Assembly (NCBI GenBank): GCA_011109175.1
Contig: RDEW01000026.1
Coordinates: forward strand, 862,156 to 926,155
DNA: 64,000 nt
Source: Dicyema japonicum
Lineage: Eukaryota; Dicyemida; Rhombozoa; Dicyemidae
Direction: 5' to 3'
Made by a program: the position numbers and the translations under genes. Below are positions 1 to 9,384 of the stretch, piece by piece; within the stretch, counting starts at the first letter, position 1, and each line of letters opens with the position of its first letter. A model generated the notes under the pieces. The model searched no databases. It had not been told where the DNA came from and saw nothing but the letters and a program-made list of their open reading frames with translations.

Positions 1-390
1 GTTATCAATAGGTTTTTGTATCATTTGCAAGCATTCTTGCATCTTTTACTAATCTCAGCTTTGCTTCTTTTTGTGAACAGCATCGATTATTGGTAAATAA
101 TTGCCTTTCTTAATTTGAATAAAATCAAATCAGATTTTTACGTACGTCTCAATAAATTGCAATATTTGGATTTGCAGTCCTAAACTGGGCATTCAGTGAT
201 CTATGCCATGCTTCAACAGCATTTGTACTTTTTGAAATATAATTTATAACTCGATCATGACAAGACCAAAATGTTAACCAAATTAAAGGCTTTACTTTAT
301 TAAAATGAACTTTTCCAATGAATGTTCTTTGAAAATACTCAATGAAGTTTCTATTTTTTATTCATTATTTAATATTATTTTCGTTTTGTT
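1..390 (-). pseudogene. MULE-type transposase C-terminal fragment
   Basis: The reverse strand reads WSCHDRVINYISKSTNAVEA followed by WHRSL and a HPNI-like ANPNIA. This matches the C-terminal block of Mutator-like (MULE) transposases, where a W-x-V-x-DR..NN(S/A)VE.WH..L motif precedes HPNIW. About 60 residues read openly, then the frame shifts near position 160 and continues as a Lys-rich tail. The piece runs off the window edge, so the catalytic domain is not visible. It is a broken relic; the motif match is clear but short. Confidence 0.6.
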
Positions 391-514
391 TTCGATAAAA
401 AAAACTTTTTAATTTTGATGGCGGTAAAAAACATAAATTTAAAAAAATTTCTTATTACACTTCTGAATTTGAGATCATTTTTATATTTTGAAGAAATTCC
501 AAGTTCCCATTTTA

Positions 515-823
515 TCAGAGGAAGTGCTGATACTTCTTCATTTGAGCGTTGCTTGTAGCGTCCCAGAGATCAGAAATCAAAGAAGGACAAGAGAAGAGGT
601 CTTGTGGTAGTCCGATTCTGTTTATATACTCTCTTAAACAAAAATAATTATCGTAGTGAAGGCGTGTCATGTAGACACTAACTTCCAGGAAAAGGGAAGA
701 TTTGTTTCTATCAATGTTGGGGAAGACGTCACGGAAACTTGTTGATACCAAGGATACAGATATTAAATATATAAAGCGGGAAAATAAATTGAATTTTATT
801 CGAAAAATTTTATTAATAACCAA
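515..823 (-). CDS. Uncharacterised 102-codon reading frame
   Basis: An open frame of 102 codons with a hydrophobic start (IYLISVSLVSTSF) and a Trp/Asp-containing end (SDLWDATSN). I do not recognise it and see no partner exons joined by short introns. It sits between a MULE relic and a repeat, so it may be a transposon remnant or chance. Confidence 0.18.
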   Translation of the reverse strand: MVINKIFRIKFNLFSRFIYLISVSLVSTSFRDVFPNIDRNKSSLFLEVSVYMTRLHYDNYFCLREYINRIGLPQDLFSCPSLISDLWDATSNAQMKKYQHFL

Positions 824-1019
824 AACACCATAATTTTAAGAAAATTAAAATATCATATTTTTAGTGTAAAAACTAATATTTCGATTATTTATTGTATCAC
901 TTTTTTAAAATTTTATTTTAAATTTTAATGCATCGTGGTCACGGTTTGGTTTTACCGTTGTCTTGGTGCTAAATAAATAATAACGTAGAAAATACCTTCA
1001 AAACATGGCTAATAAATTC

Positions 1020-1150
1020 AATGGGGATGGTTTGACTAGCCGCATGGTGTCAACGTTGATGTGGTGCTATGCGGCTACTTGATTGAAGAATTTAGTTTGT
1101 TTCTTCTGTTCCTCTTATCTTTAATAGATTGGTGTCATGTGGTGCACCCG
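1020..1150 (+). repeat. SINE2-like repeat fragment
   Basis: This stretch shares a block of T-rich sequence ending in a variant of AATAGAGTGGCGTCATGTG with 3105-3250 and 36045-36165, which lie in the opposite orientation. It also carries the GCCGCATGGTG / GTGGTGCTATGCGGC inverted pairs seen in those copies. I treat it as a partial copy of the second SINE family of the window. The remaining 830-1020 and 1150-1390 bases are AT-rich with nothing I can assign. Confidence 0.45.
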
Positions 1151-1394
1151 CCTACTGGTGAGTTGTTAAAAATTAATTAAAAATTCTAATTAAAGAAATT
1201 AATTAAAAAATTTAATTAAAAATTAAATTGTGGGCAATGTAGATTTCACGATCCTCTGCATTGAAACTATCCGTAATCAAGGAGACTGCAATAGGATTAA
1301 TTGGACCACAACACAAAATCCAGCCCATTGAAAATTTCTTAATCGAACTACAACGGAAACTCTTAAAGGATGCTAGTTTACCGAGATGCCCTCT

Positions 1395-1592
1395 ATATCA
1401 TACACTATAGAAGTATCTACAATTATACAGAAATTTTGAGCCTATGCCATGTCCAATGAGAAGAGCTGTTCAGGATTCTCGACCCCTTCGGACTCGTTCC
1501 TTCCCTTGTCGGTCTGGGATCACTTAGTTGAGAACTTTTATTTCTTCCCTTTGACCCAGTGATCCTAGGAGTAATAATAATAATTGTCGTTT
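1395..1592 (+). repeat. Jockey-like LINE 3' end
   Basis: The frame ends in RPLRTRSFPCRSGIT-stop, then a short 3' tail closes in (AAT)n. The same C-terminus (CRSGIT-stop) and tail occur at 53985-54138. The DNA string GGGATCACTTA over the stop codon recurs at the ends of LINE copies elsewhere in the window, so this is a 5'-truncated insertion. Confidence 0.55.
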
Positions 1593-1600
1593 GTTGTCGT

Positions 1601-2800
1601 AATGCCGAAAAACAAAATTTTCGATTCTAAAGGAGTTTTTCCTATTTTTAATAAATATCCAAAAGAATTTTCTTTTTCATCGGACTGAAGATTGTTTTAA
1701 TGGTTCATCGCAATGGTTTATCCAAACCACAGGCAAATCAACACATGTTTCAAGGATTCCAAATACGAACAATACTTTGCTAATGATTTTGCTTAAGCAC
1801 TTTTAACTGGAAATATACCGCTTTATAATACAAAATCCCGCAATCGTAAACTTTTCCGACAAATATGGTACTTGTGTCCCTACGGATACCAAATGCCGTG
1901 ATATTGTCAAGTTTTAAAAATTATTGAAATAATTTCAAATGACAAAATTATTTAATGATCCACGAAACTGACGTAGGTACAGGTAAATGTGTTAATTGTC
2001 TTGTTAGAACAATAAAAAACCCTCAAAGATATAATTGGTTGTATTCCAATTGATTTATCCCCCAAATCCGCATTATGGCAAGTGATTGTTGATGCTATTA
2101 GCAACGTTAATATTGAGAGAAAAAATTTCTATGACTCATTTCAGATATGCTCCTTATATGGTTTCAGCGGGAAAATATTGAATTATGACCAGACGTCAAA
2201 TGCCATTGAAAAAATTGGTATAATAACAGCCTTTTCACGAGAGCCATAATATTTAAGCTCCGCATAGGCAGAACACACACTTTATTTAAGTAAAGAACAG
2301 TTAATTTTGACTAATCGTAGAACCAAAGAATGATATTCACTTTTTTTGCTTTTTATTGTGTGTGGGTCCTTTTTAGACTATCCAGTTCCGCAGTGAATAT
2401 CCAGTGATGACGGAACCTTCCACCAGGTAACAACGGCGTCACTCGTAAGCCCTTTTTACATCGTTGATGCGTGGAACCTCCCACCAGGTGAACAGCATCG
2501 AGAATCGAACTTGTAACCTATGCCACTTTTGCCCGACACCTAACCAATATGCCAAAAAATTGGTATATTTAAATTAATAAAATGAAAAGTCAGGAAAATG
2601 TTATAAAAATGCGAAAAAAATAGATGGAGTTCCACGTACAAGACGGTGACATAATTCATTAACGAATATTTTAAATAAAATTGAATTACAATTTTTTACA
2701 ATATCTAAGGCATATTATTTGCTAAAGAATACTGATTTTAATATTCCTGTAATATTAAAAAAAGGACATTTCAGGAATCAACTTATGTAGTAATTTCTCC
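1601..2800 (+). pseudogene. hAT-like (CGGBP1-type) transposase relic
   Basis: The frame begins MPKNKIFDSKGVFPIFNKYP and continues through ALLTGNIPLYNTKSRN and ETDVGTGKCVNCLV. This order resembles hAT transposases of the CGGBP1-like group: a BED-like start, a 'CKALVSANIPLYK' block, then 'DETTD.GRYVVN'. Several stops and frame changes interrupt it and a SINE1 sits inside at 2223-2553. No terminal repeats were identified. It is a decayed copy, and the family call rests on short motif similarity only. Confidence 0.45.
2223..2553 (-). mobile_element. tRNA-derived SINE1 copy with target duplication
   Basis: Read on the minus strand this is a about 330-bp tRNA-derived SINE. It has a tRNA-like head with A-box (TTGGTTAGGTGTCGGG) and B-box (AGTTCGATTCTCG), a central region, and a tail with CTTTACTT, TGTGTGT and GGCTCTCGTGAAAAGGC followed by TTATTATT-like sequence. 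It is flanked by the identical 14-mer AAAAAATTGGTATA at 2209-2222 and 2554-2567, the expected target-site duplication of LINE-mediated insertion. It interrupts the hAT-like relic. Confidence 0.85.
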
Positions 2801-2812
2801 ATTTGATCATTA

Positions 2813-2895
2813 CAGTACGACCCCGGTTTGGGGCAGACCCCAGGGGTGGTCTACACTCGGTTTTTTGGGCACCCCCGCTTTTAGGGGAAGTTTTT
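2813..2895 (+). mobile_element. Tigger/pogo-like terminal inverted repeat
   Basis: The sequence TA-CAGTACGACCCCGGTTTGG matches the CAGTNNGACC(C/T) ends found, in the same or reverse orientation, at 22452, 40433, 55295 and 58559. Tigger/pogo elements of the Tc1/mariner superfamily begin with CAGT after a TA target. It may be the 5' end of the element whose transposase lies at 6703-7819, with SINE2, RTE and SINE1 nested between. That linkage is inference. Confidence 0.6.
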
Positions 2896-2944
2896 GAAAA
2901 CAGTCAATTTTCATTATATTATTTATTTTTTTATTATTATTTTA

Positions 2945-3250
2945 TTAACCCCGGATACACCGAGAAAGAAGTTAAAGTAAACAACTAATTAAGTGTATCC
3001 AGTTTCCACTTCTACAGAGTCCATCAGGAATTAGCATAAAGGGTAAGACGTCCATTACATGAAGTTGTGGAAACCCCTCCAGTGAAGTGGAAGAGCAAAT
3101 GATCCTTTTTCATGCCGGCCTGGCACTGGGCGTCACCTAGACAGGTGGATCACATGACGCCACTCTATTAGAAGGAGAGAGGAGGAACAGACAAGCAAGC
3201 AGAAAAATTAAACCAATTAACCACGCAGCACCATATGGCGCCACGCGGCC
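2945..3250 (-). mobile_element. SINE2 copy
   Basis: Read on the minus strand this shares three blocks with the copy at 26990-27260: a T-rich block ending in a GATCCACCTG-like string, a block containing CTCCACTTCACTGGAGGGGT, and a block near GTACACTTAATTAG. Its far end (CTTTCTCGGTGTATCCGGG) matches 24690-24772. The tRNA-like head is absent or too diverged here. It is probably inserted into Tigger sequence. Confidence 0.55.
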
Positions 3251-3317
3251 TTAATCATTTATTTTTGATGACCCCGGTTTTTTTTAAGCACTCCCGGGAA
3301 ATCAAAAATTAATTAGA

Positions 3318-4877
3318 TTAATTAAGTTCCCCTTGTGCCACGTCCAGTATCCTCCCACACATCCTCTTCCATGTTCCCCTGTTCCGGGCCATTGCTCGTA
3401 GTGAGTCAAGATCTTCACCATTTCGTAGAGTTTTGTTTATTCGGATTAGGTCATCATTTAGTACTGAAGGCAACGTCACTCTAGGCCTGCCACGGAATGA
3501 TCCCTTCAGTTGTGCGAAATAGTTCTCCATTGCAATGTTTGGTGGAGTCAACATATCCATTCGTAAGATGTGACCAAAAAGTCTCCACCTAGCCTTGAGA
3601 ATCTCCTCTGATAATGGCCTTAAGCCACATCTTTTGTACAGTTCTGAATTTGATATCTTTTTCGGGAAATGTATTCTCAAGATGTTTCTTAGTTGATTTC
3701 TATGAAATTGATCCAGATTGTCCATTTCCCGTTTCGTAATCCCCCATGTCCCACAGTTGTATGTCAGGACTGGAACCACGAATGTTTTATACAATTTTAG
3801 CTTTGTATTGGTAGTTATGCTCTTCTTAGTACGCCAGATAGTTAAGAATTTTTTATATGCAGCAGTGGAAAGGATTTTTCTGTGGGTCACATCTTCTGAG
3901 TCTCCAAGTAGTGAACCAACTTTTTTATGCCTTCTCCATGATTCATCGTAAGTGCGTACAACTCGTACAAGTTTTGTATATTCAGTTTTGTCTTGGTTGA
4001 CAACTAAGAACCATTTAGAAAAGGCATTTGGTAAGTTCTTGAGAACGTGATGAAGAATTTCAACATCTTCAGAAACAAAGTCAAGATCGTCTGCATATAT
4101 TAACTCGGTTATTTTGTTGTTCTCAATTAAAGGCCTGAAATCTCTCAGTGCAGTTTCCATGTAGATTATGAATAGAACTGGTGACAAAGAGTCTCCTTGC
4201 GGAATTCCACGTGAAGTATAAAAGAATTCTGAAGTAGTTTTTCCGAGTTTGGTTGCTAGTTGCGTATTCTGCAGTAGTTTTTGTATAATTTTGACATCAT
4301 CCGTTGTTAGGAAGCTTGTGAGTACTTCAAGAAGTTTGCCTCTATGAACCGAGTCAAACGCTCTGGACATGTCTATTCCGAGAACATCTATGCACTTTTT
4401 ATATTTTTGGCATAGAGCACTTGCCCATCTGTGTGTCCAAATGACATCGGCAGTGGATCTGCCTGACCGGAAACCACTTTGTCCTGGTGACAGAAAATAC
4501 TCCACCTTGTCTTTGATTCTTTCCAATGTAATAATTGACAAGATTTTTCGCAGCGTAGTTAGTAGGATGATTGGTCTTAGGTTGGAAAGGGGCCCTTTGG
4601 GTTTTCCAGGTTTTTGCAGTGGAATTCACCAACCCTTGCCAATGTCTAACGTAGTGTTTTCTTCAAATATTTTGTTGAGTATATTGGTAATGATTTTTAC
4701 CAACTTCACTGGGGCATACTTAATATGTTCGGCTGGGATATTATCTGGTCCTGCCGATCTGTCATTTTTCAATTTTTTAATTGCATCCAGTGTTTCTTGT
4801 GTGTTTATTGGGATGTCCAAACCATGCTTGACTTGTGCACCAAATTTATAGCCTATTTCGTTGTCCCAGTTGAGCAT
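3318..4877 (-). pseudogene. RTE-like reverse transcriptase domain
   Basis: The 407-codon frame (3318-4541) carries QSGFRSGRSTADVIW, motif A LGIDMSRAFDSVHR, motif B GIPQGDSLSPVLF and the catalytic motif IYADDLDFV. It ends in a thumb region (TYNCGTWG, RWRLFGHILRM) typical of RTE-clade enzymes. Upstream, in other frames, lie 4399-4632 and 4626-4877; the latter includes the fingers motif NDRSAGPDNIPAEHIKY. The catalytic YADD is intact, but the frame breaks around 4540 and 4630 disrupt a single polypeptide. In the cell it would copy element RNA at the nicked target. Confidence 0.8.
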
Positions 4878-5238
4878 ATGAAAGTAATAAGCAGATATAG
4901 TAGCTGCTTTGTCCTTTTCATCGATAATTATTCTGCCAAGGATGTCATTGATTATTATGGGGCACTCTTTTTCTTATTAATTGAATAGCTTTGAACATTT
5001 TCACTCCATCTTTATATTTTTCAATGTCTTCAATTTGTTTTTCTATTTCTTTAGCCGTTAAGGATTTCTGAGTTTGCTTGATTTTTAATAATGTTCGGTT
5101 TCGTTGTTGCCAAAGTTCCTTGGCCTTTTCTGGAGACCTTGAGTTTTCTATCTTCAATTCAAGGCTTTCTGGTTTTCTGATAGGACGCAGATATCATGAT
5201 TGTAAAATTTACGGGGTTTTGTAATACTTCCCAACACA

Positions 5239-6231
5239 TCACATGCTGTACCTTTTATCGACTTTGTCCCAAATAATATGAACAGGTTTAGTTTCGTCGA
5301 TATCATTAAGTTCAAGATTTAGTTGATACGCATATTTCTGTTGAGTTGACTTGTCATGTAATAATTGGATATCATATTGCTCCTGCTTTTTATTGGAAGG
5401 TGTTTTCATTTGGTTATGGACTTTGTATAGTCCAATGCGAGTAACCACAATTTTATGTTCACTATTTGTCTCTAATCCTCCATATGACCTGGAGTCTACG
5501 AGGAGATGTTTGTGACCTCGTCTGCATAGTCTGTAGTCAATTTGATTATATATTTTTATGTAATTTCCTTGAAAATCCTTCCTAGTTCCAGTCCACGTCG
5601 TCTTGTGTCTCGCTGGGTGACGAAATGCCGTATTGCACAAAAACAGATCCAAGGAAGTGCAAAAGTGGATTATTGCCATTCCGGGCGTGTTTCGCCGATT
5701 TCTTCCATGAGATCCGATACAAGTTTCTCCAGATCTGGCTTTCCCTGCTTTGGCATTCCAGTCCCCGGCAATTAAGCAAAAATATGAAGAACTGAGAGTG
5801 TTGTAAACCCTTATGAGGGCGGAGTAGAATTCGTCTAGTTCTTCTGGATTGGCAGATGCCCTGATTCCAGTCGGGGCGTATATGTTGATGATTGTCACTG
5901 TAGAGTTTGGTTTGCTTCCCCACCGGATTTGCAGTACCGCAATCCTGTCTGTAACGACCCACATCCGAGATATACGACTATACAATGTGTGATGAATAGC
6001 AAATCCAAGTCCATAGTGACGACACGTTGTTGGAAGGGTAATCAAATGATAATTTCCCACCCGCATGCATGTGTTGTCAGTTATTTTTGTTTTCTGTAGG
6101 CAGCATACTGATACCTTATAGTGATCCAAATCACGTGACAGCTGAAGCTTCTTGTATGTTGGATTGAGTCCTCTTACATTCAGGGTACCCACAGAAAAAG
6201 GGCAGTTAGATATTAGACGTGAGAAAGACAT
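5239..6231 (-). pseudogene. RTE-like apurinic/apyrimidinic endonuclease domain
   Basis: 330 codons beginning MSFSRLISNCPFSVGTLNVR, an exonuclease-endonuclease-phosphatase fold. Recognisable motifs are the N-terminal GTLNVRGLN, CLQKTKI (normally CLQET), INIYAPTG, AGDWNAKAG and the terminal TNSEHKIVV (usually SDH). In LINEs this domain nicks the DNA target to prime reverse transcription. QKT in place of QET removes the acidic metal ligand, one sign that this copy is dead even though the frame is long and open. Confidence 0.75.
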
Positions 6232-6352
6232 ATGTGCTATAGAGGGACGTCACCACCTCAACCAAAAAAACCCGGTTTGTGGCACATATTAATTTATTTA
6301 ATTACAAAATGTTATTTTATTTATTAATTATTAAATAGTACTATTATTTCAC

Positions 6353-6671
6353 CGGGTGGCGTAGTGGTTAGGTGTCGGGCTTAAGTGGCTTTGGCTACGG
6401 GTTCGAATCTCGCTGCTGTTCACCTGGTGGAAGGTTCCACGCATCTACGATGCAGAAAGGGTTTGACGAGTGACGCCGTCATCAGTGAATACTCACTGCG
6501 GAACTGGATTTGTCTAGAAAGGACACTCACACAAGAAAAAGAAAAAAAAGTGAAGATCATTCCTTGGTTCTACGATTAGTTAAAATTAACTGTTCTTTAC
6601 TTAAATAAAGTGTGTGTCCTGCCTATGCGGAGCTATAAAATACTATGGCTCTCGTGAAAAGGCTTTATTAT
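6353..6671 (+). mobile_element. tRNA-derived SINE1, reference copy
   Basis: A complete SINE with an RNA polymerase III promoter. The A-box lies in GTGGCGTAGTGGTTAGGTGT and the B-box in GGGTTCGAATC. They are followed by CACCTGGTGGAAGGTTCCAC, which can fold back on itself, a body, and a 3' end CTCGTGAAAAGGCTTTATTATT. It is flanked by TATTATTTCAC at 6342-6352 and 6672-6682, an 11-bp target duplication. Other copies lie at 2223, 29350, 58200, 58622, 59230 and, diverged, 63600. Confidence 0.9.
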
Positions 6672-6702
6672 TATTATTTCACGTGTTTATTTTGATTCTT
6701 GT

Positions 6703-7819
6703 ATGGTTCGTAAAAAGAATTCAAAGATTAATTATGAAACAAAAATTAAAATTGCTAAAGACATAAAACATGGTTAATTTTCAGAAAGAGATCTCGCTAA
6801 AAAGTATAAAACGAGCAACGGTATCTTTTTAAATAATTATAATTACAGGTACTTTTTCTCGCATTAAACAAAATTTGGTTTATTATTTTGACGTGAGATT
6901 AACTGAATGCGATCGAAACAAGGAATCATGCGATCCAAATAATCAATCTTCTACACAAGATAAATCGTCTACACTAGATAGATTAGTTTTTGAAACTTTT
7001 CTACGTTTGAGAAATGAATTTCTTCCAATTTCTGGAACCATATTAAAACTCATTGCAAAAAAAATTTCTACAAAAATAAATTATGAATCATTTAAGGCAT
7101 GGATAGCCGGTTCAAGAAAAGGCACGAGTTGCTATTCAAAACTATAAGTGGAGAAAAGAATTTTTCTTTTGTATCCAATTTTTTCTCTGACAACTGTTTG
7201 GGAACTGTAGGAAGTGAAAATATTTTCAACTGTGACGAAACAGCTTTATACATAAAGCGAACGCCGTCGAAATTTTTTTTCAATTTAATGACAAATGCAA
7301 TTGAATCAAAAAGAGTAAAGTGAAGGTTTCCTTCTCCTTTGCTGTAATGCACTTGGTGATAAGCTAAAACCTCTATTAATTGGAAAATTCAAATCTCCTC
7401 GGTGTTTAAAAAATTTTAACGCCGAGGATCACGGAGTACTATTTGCTGCCTCAAAAAATTCGTGGATGACTAGTGAGAAAATGATGCCAGAGATAACAAT
7501 AATTAATTGCTAGCAGAAAATTAACGAAAACAGATCAAAAATTTTGGAAAATGTAGAGTTGGACGAAGAATTAATAATTGACGTGATAGCAGATGTTATA
7601 ATAATGGATTCGACAGATTTTATTCAGGACAAAATCACTTATGATGGATATGAATCCAAAAAATCATCAATTAAAGAAATCATAAACATCATGAATTCTC
7701 TAGAAGATAATATTCTTAGTACATGTCCACAAAGTTTAAAAATTTACTACGAATTTCGAAAAAAACTATCAGGAGAACTGAAAAAACAATTCGGCGGGAA
7801 AATTATTGATTATTTTTAA
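6703..7819 (+). pseudogene. Tigger/pogo-like (Tc1/mariner) transposase with a 28-nt intron
   Basis: It starts MVRKKNSKINYETKIKIAKD, a psq-type helix-turn-helix. A 28-nt GT-AG stretch at 6821-6848 must be removed to join KYKTSNG to TFSRIKQN, which restores the usual 'S.STVSRIKK' reading. Downstream are WIAGSRKGT and FKKRHELLFKTISGEK (the CENP-B-type DNA-binding repeat), then the DDE start NCDETALYIKRTPSKFFF and GDKLKPLLIGKFKSPRCLKN after a frame change near 7320. The C-terminus is 7544-7819. In-frame stops (one at about 6774) make it non-functional. Confidence 0.7.
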
Positions 7820-8067
7820 TAGTATATGTTGGACACACAACCACTCTGTAAAGTCCAAACCTATAGAAGAACCAAAAATAGAAGATTCTACAGATAACAA
7901 GTCACTATTGATCACAGTTCACTGTACTATGAGTCTGATAAAAATTGCGAATATCCTAAATTTTTACTATCAATATGGATTTTTGAGGATGAACCACAAA
8001 AGACCGGGCTCCTTCCGATTAGATTTCCGCGACAATAACCACATGGTCGAATATATGAAGGCCATTA

Positions 8068-8943
8068 ATGAGACCTGTCCCTTTGGACCTGACAACCACC
8101 ACTTCAGAACGCTCATCAAAACCTTGTGAGATTGTTCTAAGGAACCTTCCTTTCTGGGTGAGTAAGAATGACCTCCTTGCCTACCTTCAGGAGATGGCAC
8201 CCTCAACTTCGATGGTAACCCGAATGTCAAGAGGATCACAGCCTATGGCAAAGTCCTCAGTTAGTAGTAATGCGGAGGCCACATCGTTGATACGTTGTGG
8301 ATTTTACATTGGATCAAACAAGATCGAATGTGAGTGGATGAAGAGGCCCCCTCCCATCTGCTACAACTGTGAACGCATCGGCCACATCGCGGCACAGTGT
8401 AAGGAAAAGAAGAGATGCATCAAGTGTGGAGGGGAGCACGATCTTCTTATGTGTGAATATCCATCGAACGTGAGGACCAAGTGTATCAATTGTGAAGGAG
8501 CAGGACACAATGCCCGCCATAGAGGATGTCCGGCAATGAGAGAAGCATCGAAGAAGATAATTTCCATACAAACAGTGTCTAGAAAAGAAGGAATCAAGCC
8601 AATTCATGAAATGACGTGGACCAATACTTCACATACTCCTGATTGGCCGGTGGAGATGAGCGCTAAAAGGAAAAATTTGCAGAGAAAGTCAGAAGTTTGC
8701 GAGATGGTCAAACAGACGGAAGAGATTATGAAAACTGATAGCTCTCACATTCGTGATGGATCGGTGGATCTGGGCGCCAAACGTAAACATGAACAGAGCA
8801 AAGCAGGAATCCCCGAGTCGGTATCTCGGGAGCTGAATGGTATTGTCTCTCGTCTGAACAATTTATGCAAAATGCTGAAAGTGGATTTTTGGAGTCTGGT
8901 GGACCTGGCTGTGGAGAGCGCAGGCCACCAACCAAACCGTTGA
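8068..8943 (+). pseudogene. Jockey-like LINE family B, ORF1 nucleic-acid-binding protein
   Basis: About 290 codons. An RRM-like segment (CEIVLRNLPFWVSKNDLLAY) is followed by three zinc knuckles: CYNCERIGHIAAQC, CIKCGGEHDLLMC and CINCEGAGHNARHRGC. The RRM-plus-CCHC layout is typical of Jockey/CR1-type ORF1 proteins, which coat element RNA. An upstream part in another frame (about 7985-8129, MNHKRPGSFRLDFRDNNHMV) looks like the missing N-terminus, so a frame change lies near 8070-8130. The downstream ORF2 follows almost without a gap. Confidence 0.7.
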
Positions 8944-9384
8944 AAAGTAAATTGAAAGTAGTGATGGTGAATGCCCGCTCCCTGGTGAAAAGGCATGATG
9001 AACTAGCGCTACTTGTGAGGATTGCCAAGGTGGATGTCTTGGTAGTCAACGAGGAAAATCAAACAAGGAAAGAATATAGTATGGAAGGTATAACTCGGTG
9101 GGCATTCCATGGAAAGATGGAGCAGTAGCTGGAACTTCAATCTTTTTTCGAAACGGTTTGCAAACACGGAATGATTGCAATGTAATGGCCGATGAGTCGG
9201 AATTTGTGTCCGTGGTTATTCTATGTGGAGGGAAATGGATAAGCGTAGGAGGGCTATATTCTAAAGACTTGGCCCGATCTTCTGCGAAATTGTCCAATTT
9301 CGAAACTAACCCGATGTCGATTTCGGTAGGAGACCTCAACGCTAAGAATACGAGCTATGGATGCTGCAAAAATAATAACAATTT
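8941..9384 (+). pseudogene. Family B LINE endonuclease, N-terminal half (interrupted)
   Basis: The reading KVVMVNARSLVKRHDELALL, DVLVVNEEN, GGLYSKD and VGDLNAKNTSYGCCKNN follows the order of Jockey-type AP endonucleases (N-R-S-L, a Glu ligand, GDFNA). A one-base frame change lies near 9100. The domain stops abruptly at about 9384. The expected continuation, KGRLLLADLASEVGVEVL, is found 2.4 kb downstream at 11785, so a foreign segment splits the domain. Confidence 0.7.

Larger units (their letters stand above)
3310..6285 (-). mobile_element. RTE-like non-LTR retrotransposon, nearly full length
   Basis: A about 3-kb LINE on the minus strand with an apurinic-type endonuclease (5239-6231) followed by a reverse transcriptase (3318-4877). 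No zinc-knuckle ORF is present, as is usual for RTE/BovB elements. Shorter relatives lie at 20020-20520, 27300-29330, 38640-40060 and 62036-62128, so this is the best local reference copy. Stops and frame changes between 4870 and 5240 show it is inactive. Confidence 0.8.
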
